From Loktanella gaetbuli (GTDB lineage Bacteria; Pseudomonadota; Alphaproteobacteria; Rhodobacterales; Rhodobacteraceae), in contig NZ_JAJATZ010000003.1 of NCBI RefSeq assembly GCF_020531945.1, forward strand, positions 310,001 through 374,000: 64,000 bases of DNA, read 5' to 3'. The first letter of the stretch is position 1. Every line of letters starts with the position of its first letter. Positions 51,190-59,883 of this stretch are shown in pieces. Below the pieces are notes generated by a model, which saw only the letters and a program-made list of their open reading frames with translations, was not told where the DNA came from and searched no databases. A program made the translations under genes and the position numbers.

Positions 51190-52029
51190 TCAGGGTTCCA
51201 GCAGTTCGAGGTTGTTCAAGAGTTCTGCGTCGATCGCGCCGGTTTCGGGAAGGGTGATGGCGGTCGCATCGCGCAGTTCCGCGATGCGCGCCGTGATCGC
51301 CTCTTCCTGAATGGCGCTGCTGATTTCGCCGCGCACCTCTTCGAGGTCGGGGGCCGCCACGGGGCGGGTTTCGTTCAGCTTGATCACATGCCAGCCGAAC
51401 TGGGTCTGCACCGGTGCGGACACCGCGCCCACCTCCATGTCAACGACGGCGGCCTCGAATTCGGGGACCATGGCACCGGTGCTGAACCAGCCCAATTCGC
51501 CGCCATTGGGGCCGGACGGTCCGGTGGACAGTTCCATCGCCAGCGCGGCGAAATCCTCGTCCGCTGCGCGCTCGGCTGCGGCCTGCGCCTCTTCTTCGGT
51601 TTCGACCAGCAGGTGGCTTGCGTTGTATTCGGTGGCGGGGTTCGCCTCGAATTCGGCAATGATTTCGTCATAGCGGGCCTGGACGGCCTCTTCGGTGACG
51701 GCCTCACCGGTCAGCGCGGTGATGACTTCACCGGCCTTGAGGGACCTTTCTTCGTTCGCCAGCGACAGGGCAACACGGGACGGCACATCGGTCAGCGATG
51801 CGGCCAGCAGTTCCTGCTGCACCAGCTGGTCGACGATGCCTTCGAACAGGACATCGGCGGGGAACTGGTCGTATTGCGCAGGCAATTGTGCGCGGGCGAT
51901 GATCATTTCGCCCAGCGTGATTTCAGTGTCACCGACGGTGGCGACGACGGTGGATGCATCCTGTGCGACGGCGGTCTGCGCGCTGCCTGCGATGACGGCT
52001 GCGCCCATCAGGGCGGTCAGTCTGTTCAT
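51190..52029 (-). CDS. Exported PpiC-type (parvulin) peptidyl-prolyl isomerase
   Basis: 279 residues from ATG 52029, where AGGAC lies upstream and a signal peptide follows (MNRLTALMGAAVIAGSAQT, cut near AVAQ-D). The parvulin domain is around residues 130-230: ASHLLVETEEEAQ, LSTGPSGPNGGELGWF and QTQFGWHVI. A periplasmic folding catalyst for exported proteins, apt beside the divergent secA. Confidence 0.92.
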   Translation of the reverse strand: MNRLTALMGAAVIAGSAQTAVAQDASTVVATVGDTEITLGEMIIARAQLPAQYDQFPADVLFEGIVDQLVQQELLAASLTDVPSRVALSLANEERSLKAGEVITALTGEAVTEEAVQARYDEIIAEFEANPATEYNASHLLVETEEEAQAAAERAADEDFAALAMELSTGPSGPNGGELGWFSTGAMVPEFEAAVVDMEVGAVSAPVQTQFGWHVIKLNETRPVAAPDLEEVRGEISSAIQEEAITARIAELRDATAITLPETGAIDAELLNNLELLEP

Positions 52030-52071
52030 GGGGTCGTGTCCTTTCATCATTGCGCCAAAAACGAGCGCACG

Positions 52072-52100
52072 TTGACAGTATTGGGTCGGCCCCTTACATC
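52072..52100 (+). promoter_or_regulatory. Promoter candidate for secA
   Basis: TTGACA (perfect -35, 52072-52077), 17 bases, TACATC (52095-52100), about 115 bases before the secA ATG. The rest of the 187-base gap to ppiC holds nothing else I recognise. Confidence 0.5.
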
Positions 52101-52216
52101 GGCTGCAAGCCTTGAGGGGGCTGGTCTCGGCCCTGTTTAGGGGCGCAGGCGATAGCCTACAAGCAACCTCCTCTGTCATTCGGATCACATGGGCGCCATT
52201 CGCCCGCGGAGAGATT

Positions 52217-54919
52217 ATGCTGGGTCTTGGAACCATCACCAAAAAGGTCTTTGGGACCGCCAATGATCGCAAGGTCAAATCCGTCCGCCCGCTGATCGCA
52301 CAGATCAACGCGCTTGAGTCAGAATTCAGCGCCCTGACCGACGCCGAAATCATCGACCGCACCCGGAGCCTTCAGGACCGCGCCAAGGGTGGCGAAAGCC
52401 TGGATGCGCTACTGCCAGAAGCATTCGCCAACTGCCGCGAGGCCGCGCGCCGCGCACTGGGTCTGCGGGCGTTCGATACGCAGTTGATGGGCGGCATCTT
52501 CCTGCATCAGGGCAATATCGCCGAAATGAAAACCGGCGAGGGCAAGACGCTGGTCGCGACGTTCCCGGCCTATCTGAACGCGCTGTCGGGCGAAGGTGTG
52601 CATATCGTCACCGTGAACGACTACCTCGCACGGCGCGACGCCGAATGGATGTCCAAGGTCTATGCAGCCCTTGGCATGACCACCGGCGTCGTGGTCCCGC
52701 AGCAGCCCGACGAGGAAAAGAAACACGCCTACCAGTGCGACGTGACCTATGCCACGAACAACGAACTGGGGTTCGACTACCTGCGCGACAACATGAAATC
52801 CGAACTGTCGCAAATGTATCAGCGGCCGCATAACTTTGCGATCGTGGACGAGGTCGACAGCATCCTGATCGACGAGGCGCGCACGCCGCTGATCATTTCC
52901 GGCCCCGCGCAAGATCGGTCCGAGATGTACCGCGAAATCGACAAGATCGTGCCGGGCATCCAGGACGACCATTTCACGCTGGACGAGAAGACCCGTCAGG
53001 TGACTTATACCGACGAAGGCAACGATTATCTCGAGGACGCGCTGTCCCGTGCGGATCAGTTGCCAGAGGGTCAGTCGCTGTATGATCCCGAGAGCGCGTC
53101 ACTGGTACATCACGTCAACCAGGCCCTGCGTGCGCACAAGCTGTTCACCAAGGACAAGGATTACATCGTGCGCGGCGATGACGTCGTGCTGATCGACGAA
53201 TTCACGGGGCGCATGATGACGGGCCGCCGCCTGTCCGACGGTCTGCATCAGGCGATCGAGGCCAAAGAGGGCGTCCAGATCCGCCCTGAAAACGTGACCC
53301 TCGCATCCGTTACGTTCCAGAATTATTTCCGCCTGTACAACAAGCTGGCGGGTATGACCGGCACCGCGCTGACCGAGGCCGACGAATTCCGCGAGATCTA
53401 CCGCCTTGGTGTGGTCGAGGTGCCGACAAACAAGCCCATCGCGCGGCAGGATGAAAACGATCAGGTCTACCGGACCGCAGTCGAGAAATTCAACGGCGTG
53501 GTCGAGGAAATCAAGACCGCGCACGCCAAGGGGCAGCCGGTCCTTGTTGGCACCACGTCGATCGAAAAATCCGAATTCCTGTCGCAACTGCTGACCAAGG
53601 AAGGCATCACGCACAACGTGCTGAACGCCCGTCAGCATGAACAAGAGGCGCAGATCATCGCCGATGCCGGCAAGATCGGGGCAGTGACCATCGCGACCAA
53701 CATGGCCGGCCGCGGCACCGACATCCAGCTGGGCGGCAACGTCGAAATGAAGGTTCAAGAGGCGCTGGCCGAAAATCCGGATGCCGATGTCGATGCCTTG
53801 CGTCAGAAGATCGAGGCTGACCACGCCGACGAGAAATCACGTGTGCTCGAGGCTGGCGGTCTGTTCGTGCTGGCAACCGAACGTCACGAAAGCCGCCGGA
53901 TCGATAACCAGCTGCGCGGACGTTCGGGCCGTCAGGGCGATCCGGGCCGGTCGGTGTTTTTCCTCTCGCTCGAGGATGACCTGATGCGGATTTTCGGGTC
54001 CGAGCGTCTGGAAAAGGTGCTGTCCACGCTGGGCATGAAAGAGGGCGAGGCGATCGTCCACCCTTGGGTGAACAAGTCGTTGGAACGTGCCCAGGCCAAG
54101 GTCGAGGGTCGCAACTTTGACATCCGCAAGCAATTGCTGAAATACGACGACGTGATGAACGAACAGCGCAAGGTCATCTTTGGCCAGCGCCGCGAGATCA
54201 TGGAAGCGCAGGATCTGTCCGAAATCACCGCTGACATGCGTCATCAGGTGATCGAGGATATGGTCGATGACTTCATGCCGCCAAAATCCTACGCCGATCA
54301 ATGGGATACCGAGGGGCTGAGCGCCGAGGTCAAACGCGTTCTGGGTGTCGACGCCCCCGTCACCGCATGGGGCGAAGAAGAAGGCGTTGATAATGCCGAT
54401 ATGCGCGAGCGTCTGGAAAAAGCCAGCGACGACGCCATGGCCGAAAAAGAGGCGTCCTTTGGCGCGGACACCATGCGCAGCGTGGAAAAGCAGATCCTGC
54501 TGCAAACTATCGACACCAAATGGCGTGAACATCTTGTGACGCTGGAACACCTGCGGTCTGTGGTGGGTTTCCGTGGCTACGCCCAGCGTGACCCGCTGAA
54601 CGAATACAAGACCGAAGGTTTCCAGCTGTTCGAACGTCTGCTGGACGGTCTGCGGATCGATGTGACCGAAAAACTGTCTCAGATCAGGCCGATGTCGCCC
54701 GAACAGCAGCAGCAGTTGATCGCCCAGATGAAGGCGCAGGCCGCCGCGCGTGCGGATGCCAGCCTAGAACGGGCGACCTCGGCCCAGACGCCGGGCGACG
54801 CCTCGGCGCGTGCAGGTTTCGTCGAGGACGACCCCAAGACCTGGGGCAATCCTGGCCGGAACGATGCCTGCCCCTGCGGGTCGGGCAAAAAGTTCAAGCA
54901 TTGTCACGGTCAGGTCTGA
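52217..54919 (+). CDS. secA: Preprotein translocase ATPase SecA
   Basis: Motor that pushes preproteins through SecYEG. 900 residues from ATG 52217 (MLGLGTITKKVFG), with GGAGAG upstream. Walker A is MKTGEGKT, Walker B region VDEVDSILIDEART, and the C-terminal zinc tail CPCGSGKKFKHCHG binds SecB and phospholipid; SecB is encoded at the other end of the window. The preprotein cross-linking and helical scaffold regions are complete. Confidence 0.98.
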   Translation: MLGLGTITKKVFGTANDRKVKSVRPLIAQINALESEFSALTDAEIIDRTRSLQDRAKGGESLDALLPEAFANCREAARRALGLRAFDTQLMGGIFLHQGNIAEMKTGEGKTLVATFPAYLNALSGEGVHIVTVNDYLARRDAEWMSKVYAALGMTTGVVVPQQPDEEKKHAYQCDVTYATNNELGFDYLRDNMKSELSQMYQRPHNFAIVDEVDSILIDEARTPLIISGPAQDRSEMYREIDKIVPGIQDDHFTLDEKTRQVTYTDEGNDYLEDALSRADQLPEGQSLYDPESASLVHHVNQALRAHKLFTKDKDYIVRGDDVVLIDEFTGRMMTGRRLSDGLHQAIEAKEGVQIRPENVTLASVTFQNYFRLYNKLAGMTGTALTEADEFREIYRLGVVEVPTNKPIARQDENDQVYRTAVEKFNGVVEEIKTAHAKGQPVLVGTTSIEKSEFLSQLLTKEGITHNVLNARQHEQEAQIIADAGKIGAVTIATNMAGRGTDIQLGGNVEMKVQEALAENPDADVDALRQKIEADHADEKSRVLEAGGLFVLATERHESRRIDNQLRGRSGRQGDPGRSVFFLSLEDDLMRIFGSERLEKVLSTLGMKEGEAIVHPWVNKSLERAQAKVEGRNFDIRKQLLKYDDVMNEQRKVIFGQRREIMEAQDLSEITADMRHQVIEDMVDDFMPPKSYADQWDTEGLSAEVKRVLGVDAPVTAWGEEEGVDNADMRERLEKASDDAMAEKEASFGADTMRSVEKQILLQTIDTKWREHLVTLEHLRSVVGFRGYAQRDPLNEYKTEGFQLFERLLDGLRIDVTEKLSQIRPMSPEQQQQLIAQMKAQAAARADASLERATSAQTPGDASARAGFVEDDPKTWGNPGRNDACPCGSGKKFKHCHGQV

Positions 54920-54936
54920 CGCGGCATCAGGAAAAC

Positions 54937-54972
54937 CTGTCCGGGTCCGGCCCACGGGCGTGACCCGGACAG
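54937..54972. other. Stem-loop after secA
   Basis: CTGTCCGGGTC pairs perfectly with GACCCGGACAG (54937-54947, 54962-54972) around a 14-base loop, starting 17 bases after the secA stop. No T-run follows on the plus strand, so it may stabilise the mRNA end rather than terminate. The rest of the 278-base gap (54920-55197) shows nothing I recognise. Confidence 0.5.
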
Positions 54973-55197
54973 AGACATTGACCCAACTGGCCGAGTTCTG
55001 GCTGACATGGCCACCCACGCCACGGGCGACCCGTCGGTTAAGGTTTTTGCCCGATGATCACCTATTTTGACTATGATCTGCGCTGATCGCGACATCTACG
55101 CTGCCGCATTCATGCCACGTTAATTCCGCGAGTCCGTCCCGCTGACGACACGGGGGAATGTCACATCTGCCCCAAGTCATTGGACGAGGAGTGGGAC

Positions 55198-56229
55198 ATG
55201 CGGACCAAGATGAAGAAATATGCCACAGCCGGGCTGACGTTTTCCGCAGCACTCGGCATTGGTACGGTCATGCAATACGGCGACGCACTTGCGTCGCGCA
55301 TCGGCGGCGACGACGCACCGCAGGCGATGACACAGCCGCCCGTACGCACCGCAACCGCAGCCCCAGGCATGATTCCGCTGCCCAAGGCAGCGCCCGAACC
55401 TGCGGTGGCGATTGAACCGGTTGCAGCGACCCCATCCGCGCCCGTCCTGCAGACACCAGAGGCCATGCCCCTGCCTCAGATCAAATCTGTAGAGGCTGCG
55501 CCAGAAGTGGTTGCAGAACCAGAGGGTGAGATCGAGGTCGAAATCGCCGATTGCAACCCCAAAATGGCTGCTCAGGTGCTGCCGATCGCGATGGTGCAGA
55601 TCACATTGACGGACACTTGCCGTCCGAACGAAGCCGTCACGATCCATCATCGTGGCATGATGTTTCAGAACCTGACCGACGATGACGGTGCATTGGTCGT
55701 GACGGTGCCGGCACTGGCGCGTAACGCGCTGTTCGTGGCTGATTTCGGCACGGGTCTTGGGGCTGCTGCCAGCGCGGACGTGTCCGACATCGACCAATAC
55801 GACCGTGCCGTGCTGCAATGGCAGGGTGCAGAGGATATTCAGTTGCACGCCCTCGAGTTTGGCGCGGCATATTTCGAGGACGGCCATATCTGGAACGGCG
55901 CAACCGGCGATCTGGCCGCTGCGGAATTCGGAACAGGCGGAGTCCTGACGCCGTTGGGTGATCCGGCGATCAGCGACGGTTTCATGGCCGAGGTCTATAC
56001 ATTCCCAAGCGGGTCCAATGCCCGCGATGGCAATGTGGCACTCAGCGTCGAGGCAGAAGTGACAGCAGGAAATTGCGGTCGTCAGGTCGCGGCTCAAAGC
56101 CTCCAGGTGGTTCCGGGCAAGCCCACGGATGCGACCGATCTGGTAATGTCGATGCCCGATTGCGATGCAGTTGGTGAATTTCTGGTGTTGAATAATATGT
56201 TCGAGGACCTGACACTCGCGGCACGATGA
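55198..56229 (+). CDS. Exported protein of unknown function next to secA
   Basis: 343 residues from ATG 55198, with GAGGAG upstream. Residues 8-26 are hydrophobic (signal or anchor). A Pro/Ala-rich linker (about 38-110) leads to a compact domain with four Cys (119, 141, 293, 322), likely two disulfides outside the cytoplasm. No family motif is recognised. Its stop overlaps the ATG of the PstS-like/OmpA gene by 4 bases, so the two are translated together. Secreted and envelope-linked is inference. Confidence 0.75.
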   Translation: MRTKMKKYATAGLTFSAALGIGTVMQYGDALASRIGGDDAPQAMTQPPVRTATAAPGMIPLPKAAPEPAVAIEPVAATPSAPVLQTPEAMPLPQIKSVEAAPEVVAEPEGEIEVEIADCNPKMAAQVLPIAMVQITLTDTCRPNEAVTIHHRGMMFQNLTDDDGALVVTVPALARNALFVADFGTGLGAAASADVSDIDQYDRAVLQWQGAEDIQLHALEFGAAYFEDGHIWNGATGDLAAAEFGTGGVLTPLGDPAISDGFMAEVYTFPSGSNARDGNVALSVEAEVTAGNCGRQVAAQSLQVVPGKPTDATDLVMSMPDCDAVGEFLVLNNMFEDLTLAAR

Positions 56230-57779
56230 ATGCACGCGACAGGTTCCGATCCATCTTGAAAAGTGCGGCAGCTTCGGTTGCCGCACTTTTCGCGTGCCTG
56301 TCCCCACTGGCTGCCCAAGAGGTGACGATCACCTCGGCGCAGGGAGGGCTAAGCGTGACGGGGCGGATCGTCAGTTACGACGGGCAATACATGCGCGTAG
56401 AATCGGACTATGGTCCGCTGACGGTCGACTACACCACGGTGCAATGCAGCGGTGCTGCATGCCCTGACCCCGCAAAATACGTGCCGCGGTTGCGCATCTC
56501 TGGCGAGGCGCGCGCGACCGAAATCCTGTTGCCGGCGCTGCTGGACGGATTCGCCAGACAGGCTGACCTGACGGCACAGCAGATCGTGACGGACGATATG
56601 CTATCCGGAATTATGTTGCTGGATGCCCAGAATGCGCCCGTGCTGGACGTGCCTGTCCTGCCATCCAATTCCGCCGAGGCGTTTGCAGATTTGGTGACCT
56701 TTCGGGCCGATGCCGCGCTGTCGTTCCGGGAAATCCTTGATGTTGAAAACCAGCGGGCAGCTGACGTGGGCCTCGCGGATTTGCGCGGGTTGGGCCATGC
56801 GTTCATCCTTGGGATTGATGCATTGGTGCCCATCGTGTCCCCGCTCAACCCGCAACGCAGGATCGACCCCGGTCTGCTGGATGCGGCCTTTACCGGGGAT
56901 GTGACGGTCTGGCCCGATGGCACGCCGTTGTCATTGCATCTGGGGCCCGAACTTGACGGGCAAGCGGATGCCTTTCTTGCCAGTCTGCCGGGGGATGCCG
57001 CATTCTTGACCCGGCACGGTGACGCTGCCGCCCTGAGTGCCGCTGTGGCAGAGGATGTCGGGGCGCTGGGCGTCACCGCCCTGTCGGAAACCGGTGTGGC
57101 CCAGGCTGTCAGTCTGGTCGATACCTGCGGTCTGGTCAGTGCGCCGCGTATCAGCAGCATCAAGACGCAGGATTACCCGCTGACCACCCCACTGTTCCTG
57201 ACGTTGGCCCAGCAGCGGCAGCCGCAGATCGTCCTTGATTTCCTGAGCTACCTGCGCAGCCCCGAGGCGCATCTGATCATTCGCCGCGCGGGTCTTGTGG
57301 ATTTGGGTGTGGTGCCCATTCCGCTGGATGGGCAAGGCGGGCGGCTTGCCCATGCGATCACGATTGCAGGCGTGGATACGCCACTGACCGAATTGCAGCG
57401 CATGGTGCAACTGATGCACGCCCGCGCGCGGTCGTCGCTGACGTTCCGCTTTGATGTCGGCACCGCGACGCTGGATCCTGTCTCGAACGCAAACCTGTTG
57501 ACGCTGGCTCATGACATCCGGGCGGGACTGTATGATGGGCGTGACATTCTGCTGATCGGCTTCAGTGACGGCGAGGGGCCGGCGCTTGCCAATCTGGAAC
57601 TCTCTGGGGAACGTGCGACGCGTGTCCGTGACCGCCTGCTGGATGTCCTGGGTGATGATTTGCCCGAAACCGTACAGATCGACACGGCAGCCTTTGGAGA
57701 GGCGCTGCCCATCGGTTGCGACGACACAGCCCGCGGTCGTCAGGCGAATCGCCGGGTTGAAGTCTGGATCGGCGACTAA
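56226..57779 (+). CDS. PstS-like binding domain fused to an OmpA peptidoglycan-binding domain
   Basis: 517 residues. Signal peptide 1-30 (ending PLAA-QE); a middle part (about 60-390) like phosphate-type binding proteins (DIALVPIVSP-like strand IDALVPIVSPLNP, IRRAGLVDLG); and a C-terminal OmpA domain (about 405-517, SGERATRVRDRLLDV and NRRVEVWIGD). This would tether a ligand-binding module to the cell wall. No phosphate transport genes are near. It overlaps the previous gene by 4 bases and its TAA shares bases with the radC stop. Confidence 0.82.
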   Translation: MNARDRFRSILKSAAASVAALFACLSPLAAQEVTITSAQGGLSVTGRIVSYDGQYMRVESDYGPLTVDYTTVQCSGAACPDPAKYVPRLRISGEARATEILLPALLDGFARQADLTAQQIVTDDMLSGIMLLDAQNAPVLDVPVLPSNSAEAFADLVTFRADAALSFREILDVENQRAADVGLADLRGLGHAFILGIDALVPIVSPLNPQRRIDPGLLDAAFTGDVTVWPDGTPLSLHLGPELDGQADAFLASLPGDAAFLTRHGDAAALSAAVAEDVGALGVTALSETGVAQAVSLVDTCGLVSAPRISSIKTQDYPLTTPLFLTLAQQRQPQIVLDFLSYLRSPEAHLIIRRAGLVDLGVVPIPLDGQGGRLAHAITIAGVDTPLTELQRMVQLMHARARSSLTFRFDVGTATLDPVSNANLLTLAHDIRAGLYDGRDILLIGFSDGEGPALANLELSGERATRVRDRLLDVLGDDLPETVQIDTAAFGEALPIGCDDTARGRQANRRVEVWIGD

Positions 57780-58525
57780 AGAAGACCTTCTGCGCGGAAT
57801 GACAATTCGCGTGATTTCCCGATGATCAGATGATCGTGCACCGTGATGCGCATGGTTTCCGCAGCGGCGGCGATCTGCCGTGTCATGGCGATATCGGCGT
57901 CGGATGGGGTCGGGTCGCCCGAGGGATGGTTGTGCACAAGGATCAGCGATGCCGCGTTCAGTTCCAGCGCGCGTTTCACGACCTCGCGCGGATAGACGGG
58001 AACATGGTCGATGGTGCCACTGGCCTGTGCCTCGTCCGCGATCAGCGTGTTGCGGGTATCCAGAAAAAGGATGCGGAATTGTTCGGTATCCCGATGCGAC
58101 ATGACCGTATGGCAGTAGTCCAGCAGCGCATCCCAGCTGGACACGACGTGTCGCTGCATCACGCGGCCACGCGCCATGCGATGGGTCGCCGCCTCGACCA
58201 GTTTCAGGTCCGTGATGACCGCATCGCCTACGCCCTTGATCCTGCCCAACCTGTCTGGGGTGGCGGAGAGCACGCCGTTCAAGTCGCCAAAGTGGTCGAT
58301 CAACGCCCGCGCCAGCGGTTTCACGTCCTGCCGGGGGATGGACCGGAACAGCAGCAGTTCCAACATTTCGTAGTCAGGCAAGGCCGCCGCCCCGCCGGTG
58401 CGAAACCGGTCGCGCAATCGCGCCCGATGATCCCGCAGATAGGATGGCTGACGAGGGCCGCCGGATGGGCACGCCGCCTCGTCCGGGTCGCCAAAGATGG
58501 GAAGGGCATCCTGAAATCCAGTCAT
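57776..58525 (-). CDS. radC: RadC family JAB-domain protein
   Basis: 249 residues. The MPN/JAMM metalloprotease-like motif is LVHNHPSGDPTPSDAD near residue 196, with an HhH-type segment DRLGRIKGVGDAVITDLK before it. The family was once tied to DNA repair but its true function is unsettled. Single leftward gene, followed by convergent PstS-OmpA. Length is normal for the family. Confidence 0.9.
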   Translation of the reverse strand: MTGFQDALPIFGDPDEAACPSGGPRQPSYLRDHRARLRDRFRTGGAAALPDYEMLELLLFRSIPRQDVKPLARALIDHFGDLNGVLSATPDRLGRIKGVGDAVITDLKLVEAATHRMARGRVMQRHVVSSWDALLDYCHTVMSHRDTEQFRILFLDTRNTLIADEAQASGTIDHVPVYPREVVKRALELNAASLILVHNHPSGDPTPSDADIAMTRQIAAAAETMRITVHDHLIIGKSRELSFRAEGLL

Positions 58526-58603
58526 GCCATCAGAGTGACGCCAATGAATGAAGACAGGGTTAACCGCGATCCGGTGCGGCCTGAGATGACATCATAATCG
58601 TCC

Positions 58604-58640
58604 AAGAAAAACGGCCCGAACCATGCAGGTCCGGGCCGTT
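58604..58640 (-). terminator. Intrinsic terminator of dnaJ
   Basis: AACGGCCCG (58610-58618) pairs with CGGGCCGTT (58632-58640). Read on the minus strand it is followed by TTTTTCTT. It lies 22 bases after the dnaJ stop. Confidence 0.88.
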
Positions 58641-58662
58641 GTGGGTCGGTCAGACGGGGCGT

Positions 58663-59811
58663 TCAGCCCTTCATGGAATCCCAGAACCCTTTGACTGACT
58701 TGAAAAAACTGGACCCTTGCGGGTTGTTTTCCTTGGACAGTGTATCGAATTCGCGCAGGATTTCCTTCTGCCGCGAGGTCAGGTTCACAGGCGTCTCAAC
58801 CGCCAGTTCGATGAACATGTCACCGGCACCGCCGCCACGCAGGGCGGGCATGCCCTTGCCGCGCAGGCGCATCTGACGCCCCGATTGCGACCCTTCGGGG
58901 ATCTTGACCCTGCTGCGGCCACCGTCGATTGTCGGCACTTCGATTTCGCCACCCAGTGCAGCGGCTGCGATGCTGACAGGCACACGGCAGAACAGGTTCG
59001 ATGATTCCCGTTCGAACAGCTGGTGATCCTCGACCTCGATAAAGATATACAGATCGCCCGCCGGTCCGCCGCGCATCCCAGCCTCGCCTTCGCCGGCCAG
59101 ACGGATACGGGTGCCCGTTTCCACCCCGGCCGGGATGTTCACCGACAGGGATTTTTCCTTTTCCACACGTCCTGCGCCGTGGCACACGCGGCACGGATTT
59201 TTCACTGTCTGGCCTGCACCGTTGCAGGTCGGACAGGTCCGCTCCACTGTGAAAAAGCCCTGCTGCGCGCGCACCTTGCCCATGCCGGAACAGGTGGGGC
59301 AGGTGACCGGGTCGGACCCATCCTCTGCGCCCGATCCCTTGCAGCTGCCGCATTGCACGGCCGTTGGCACGTTGATCGTCTTTTGCTGGCCGGTGTAGGC
59401 ATCTTCCAGCTTGACCCGCAGGTTATAGCGCAGGTCCGACCCGCGTGTCGCGCGCGCGCGCCCACCGCCGCGCTGGCCACCCATGAAATCGCCGAACAGG
59501 TCGTCGAACACGTCCGAAAAGGCGGATGCGAAATCACCCTGGCCCTGCGGTCCGCGCGGTCCGCCGCCACCGCCGCCCATGCCACCTTCGAACGCGGCGT
59601 GACCGTAGCGGTCATAGGCCGCCTTCTTGTTGGCGTCCTTGAGGACCTCGTAGGCCTCGTTGGCTTCCTTGAATTGCTCTTCTGCCTTGGGGTTGTCGGA
59701 ATTGCGGTCGGGGTGCAGTTCCTTTGCCTTCTGGCGGTAGGCTTTCTTGATCTCGGCCGCATCTGCGCCACGCGCCAGCCCGAGAGTTTCGTAGTAATCG
59801 CGTTTTGCCAT
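58663..59811 (-). CDS. dnaJ: Chaperone protein DnaJ
   Basis: Hsp40 partner of DnaK. 382 residues: J domain with HPD at 33-35, Gly/Phe-rich linker (GGMGGGGGGPRGPQG), four zinc-finger repeats (CGSCKGSG, CPTCSGMG, CPTCNGAG, CRVCHGAG), and the C-terminal substrate domains. 72 bases downstream of dnaK in the same direction, but separated from it by a terminator. Confidence 0.98.
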   Translation of the reverse strand: MAKRDYYETLGLARGADAAEIKKAYRQKAKELHPDRNSDNPKAEEQFKEANEAYEVLKDANKKAAYDRYGHAAFEGGMGGGGGGPRGPQGQGDFASAFSDVFDDLFGDFMGGQRGGGRARATRGSDLRYNLRVKLEDAYTGQQKTINVPTAVQCGSCKGSGAEDGSDPVTCPTCSGMGKVRAQQGFFTVERTCPTCNGAGQTVKNPCRVCHGAGRVEKEKSLSVNIPAGVETGTRIRLAGEGEAGMRGGPAGDLYIFIEVEDHQLFERESSNLFCRVPVSIAAAALGGEIEVPTIDGGRSRVKIPEGSQSGRQMRLRGKGMPALRGGGAGDMFIELAVETPVNLTSRQKEILREFDTLSKENNPQGSSFFKSVKGFWDSMKG

Positions 59812-59832
59812 TGTGTTCCCCTCTGGGAATGG

Positions 59833-59864
59833 AAAAAGACCGGCCCGGTTAAAGGGGCCGGTCT
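59833..59864 (-). terminator. Intrinsic terminator between dnaK and dnaJ
   Basis: AGACCGGCCC pairs perfectly with GGGCCGGTCT (59837-59846, 59855-59864) and on the minus strand runs into TTTTT. It would let dnaK be made in excess over dnaJ. Confidence 0.88.
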
Positions 59865-59883
59865 ATTCCGTCAGGCGAATGCC

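Noticed and set aside
54937..54972. Intrinsic terminator of secA
   Set aside because: The 11-pair stem is real but no T-run follows on the plus strand; kept only as a stem-loop.
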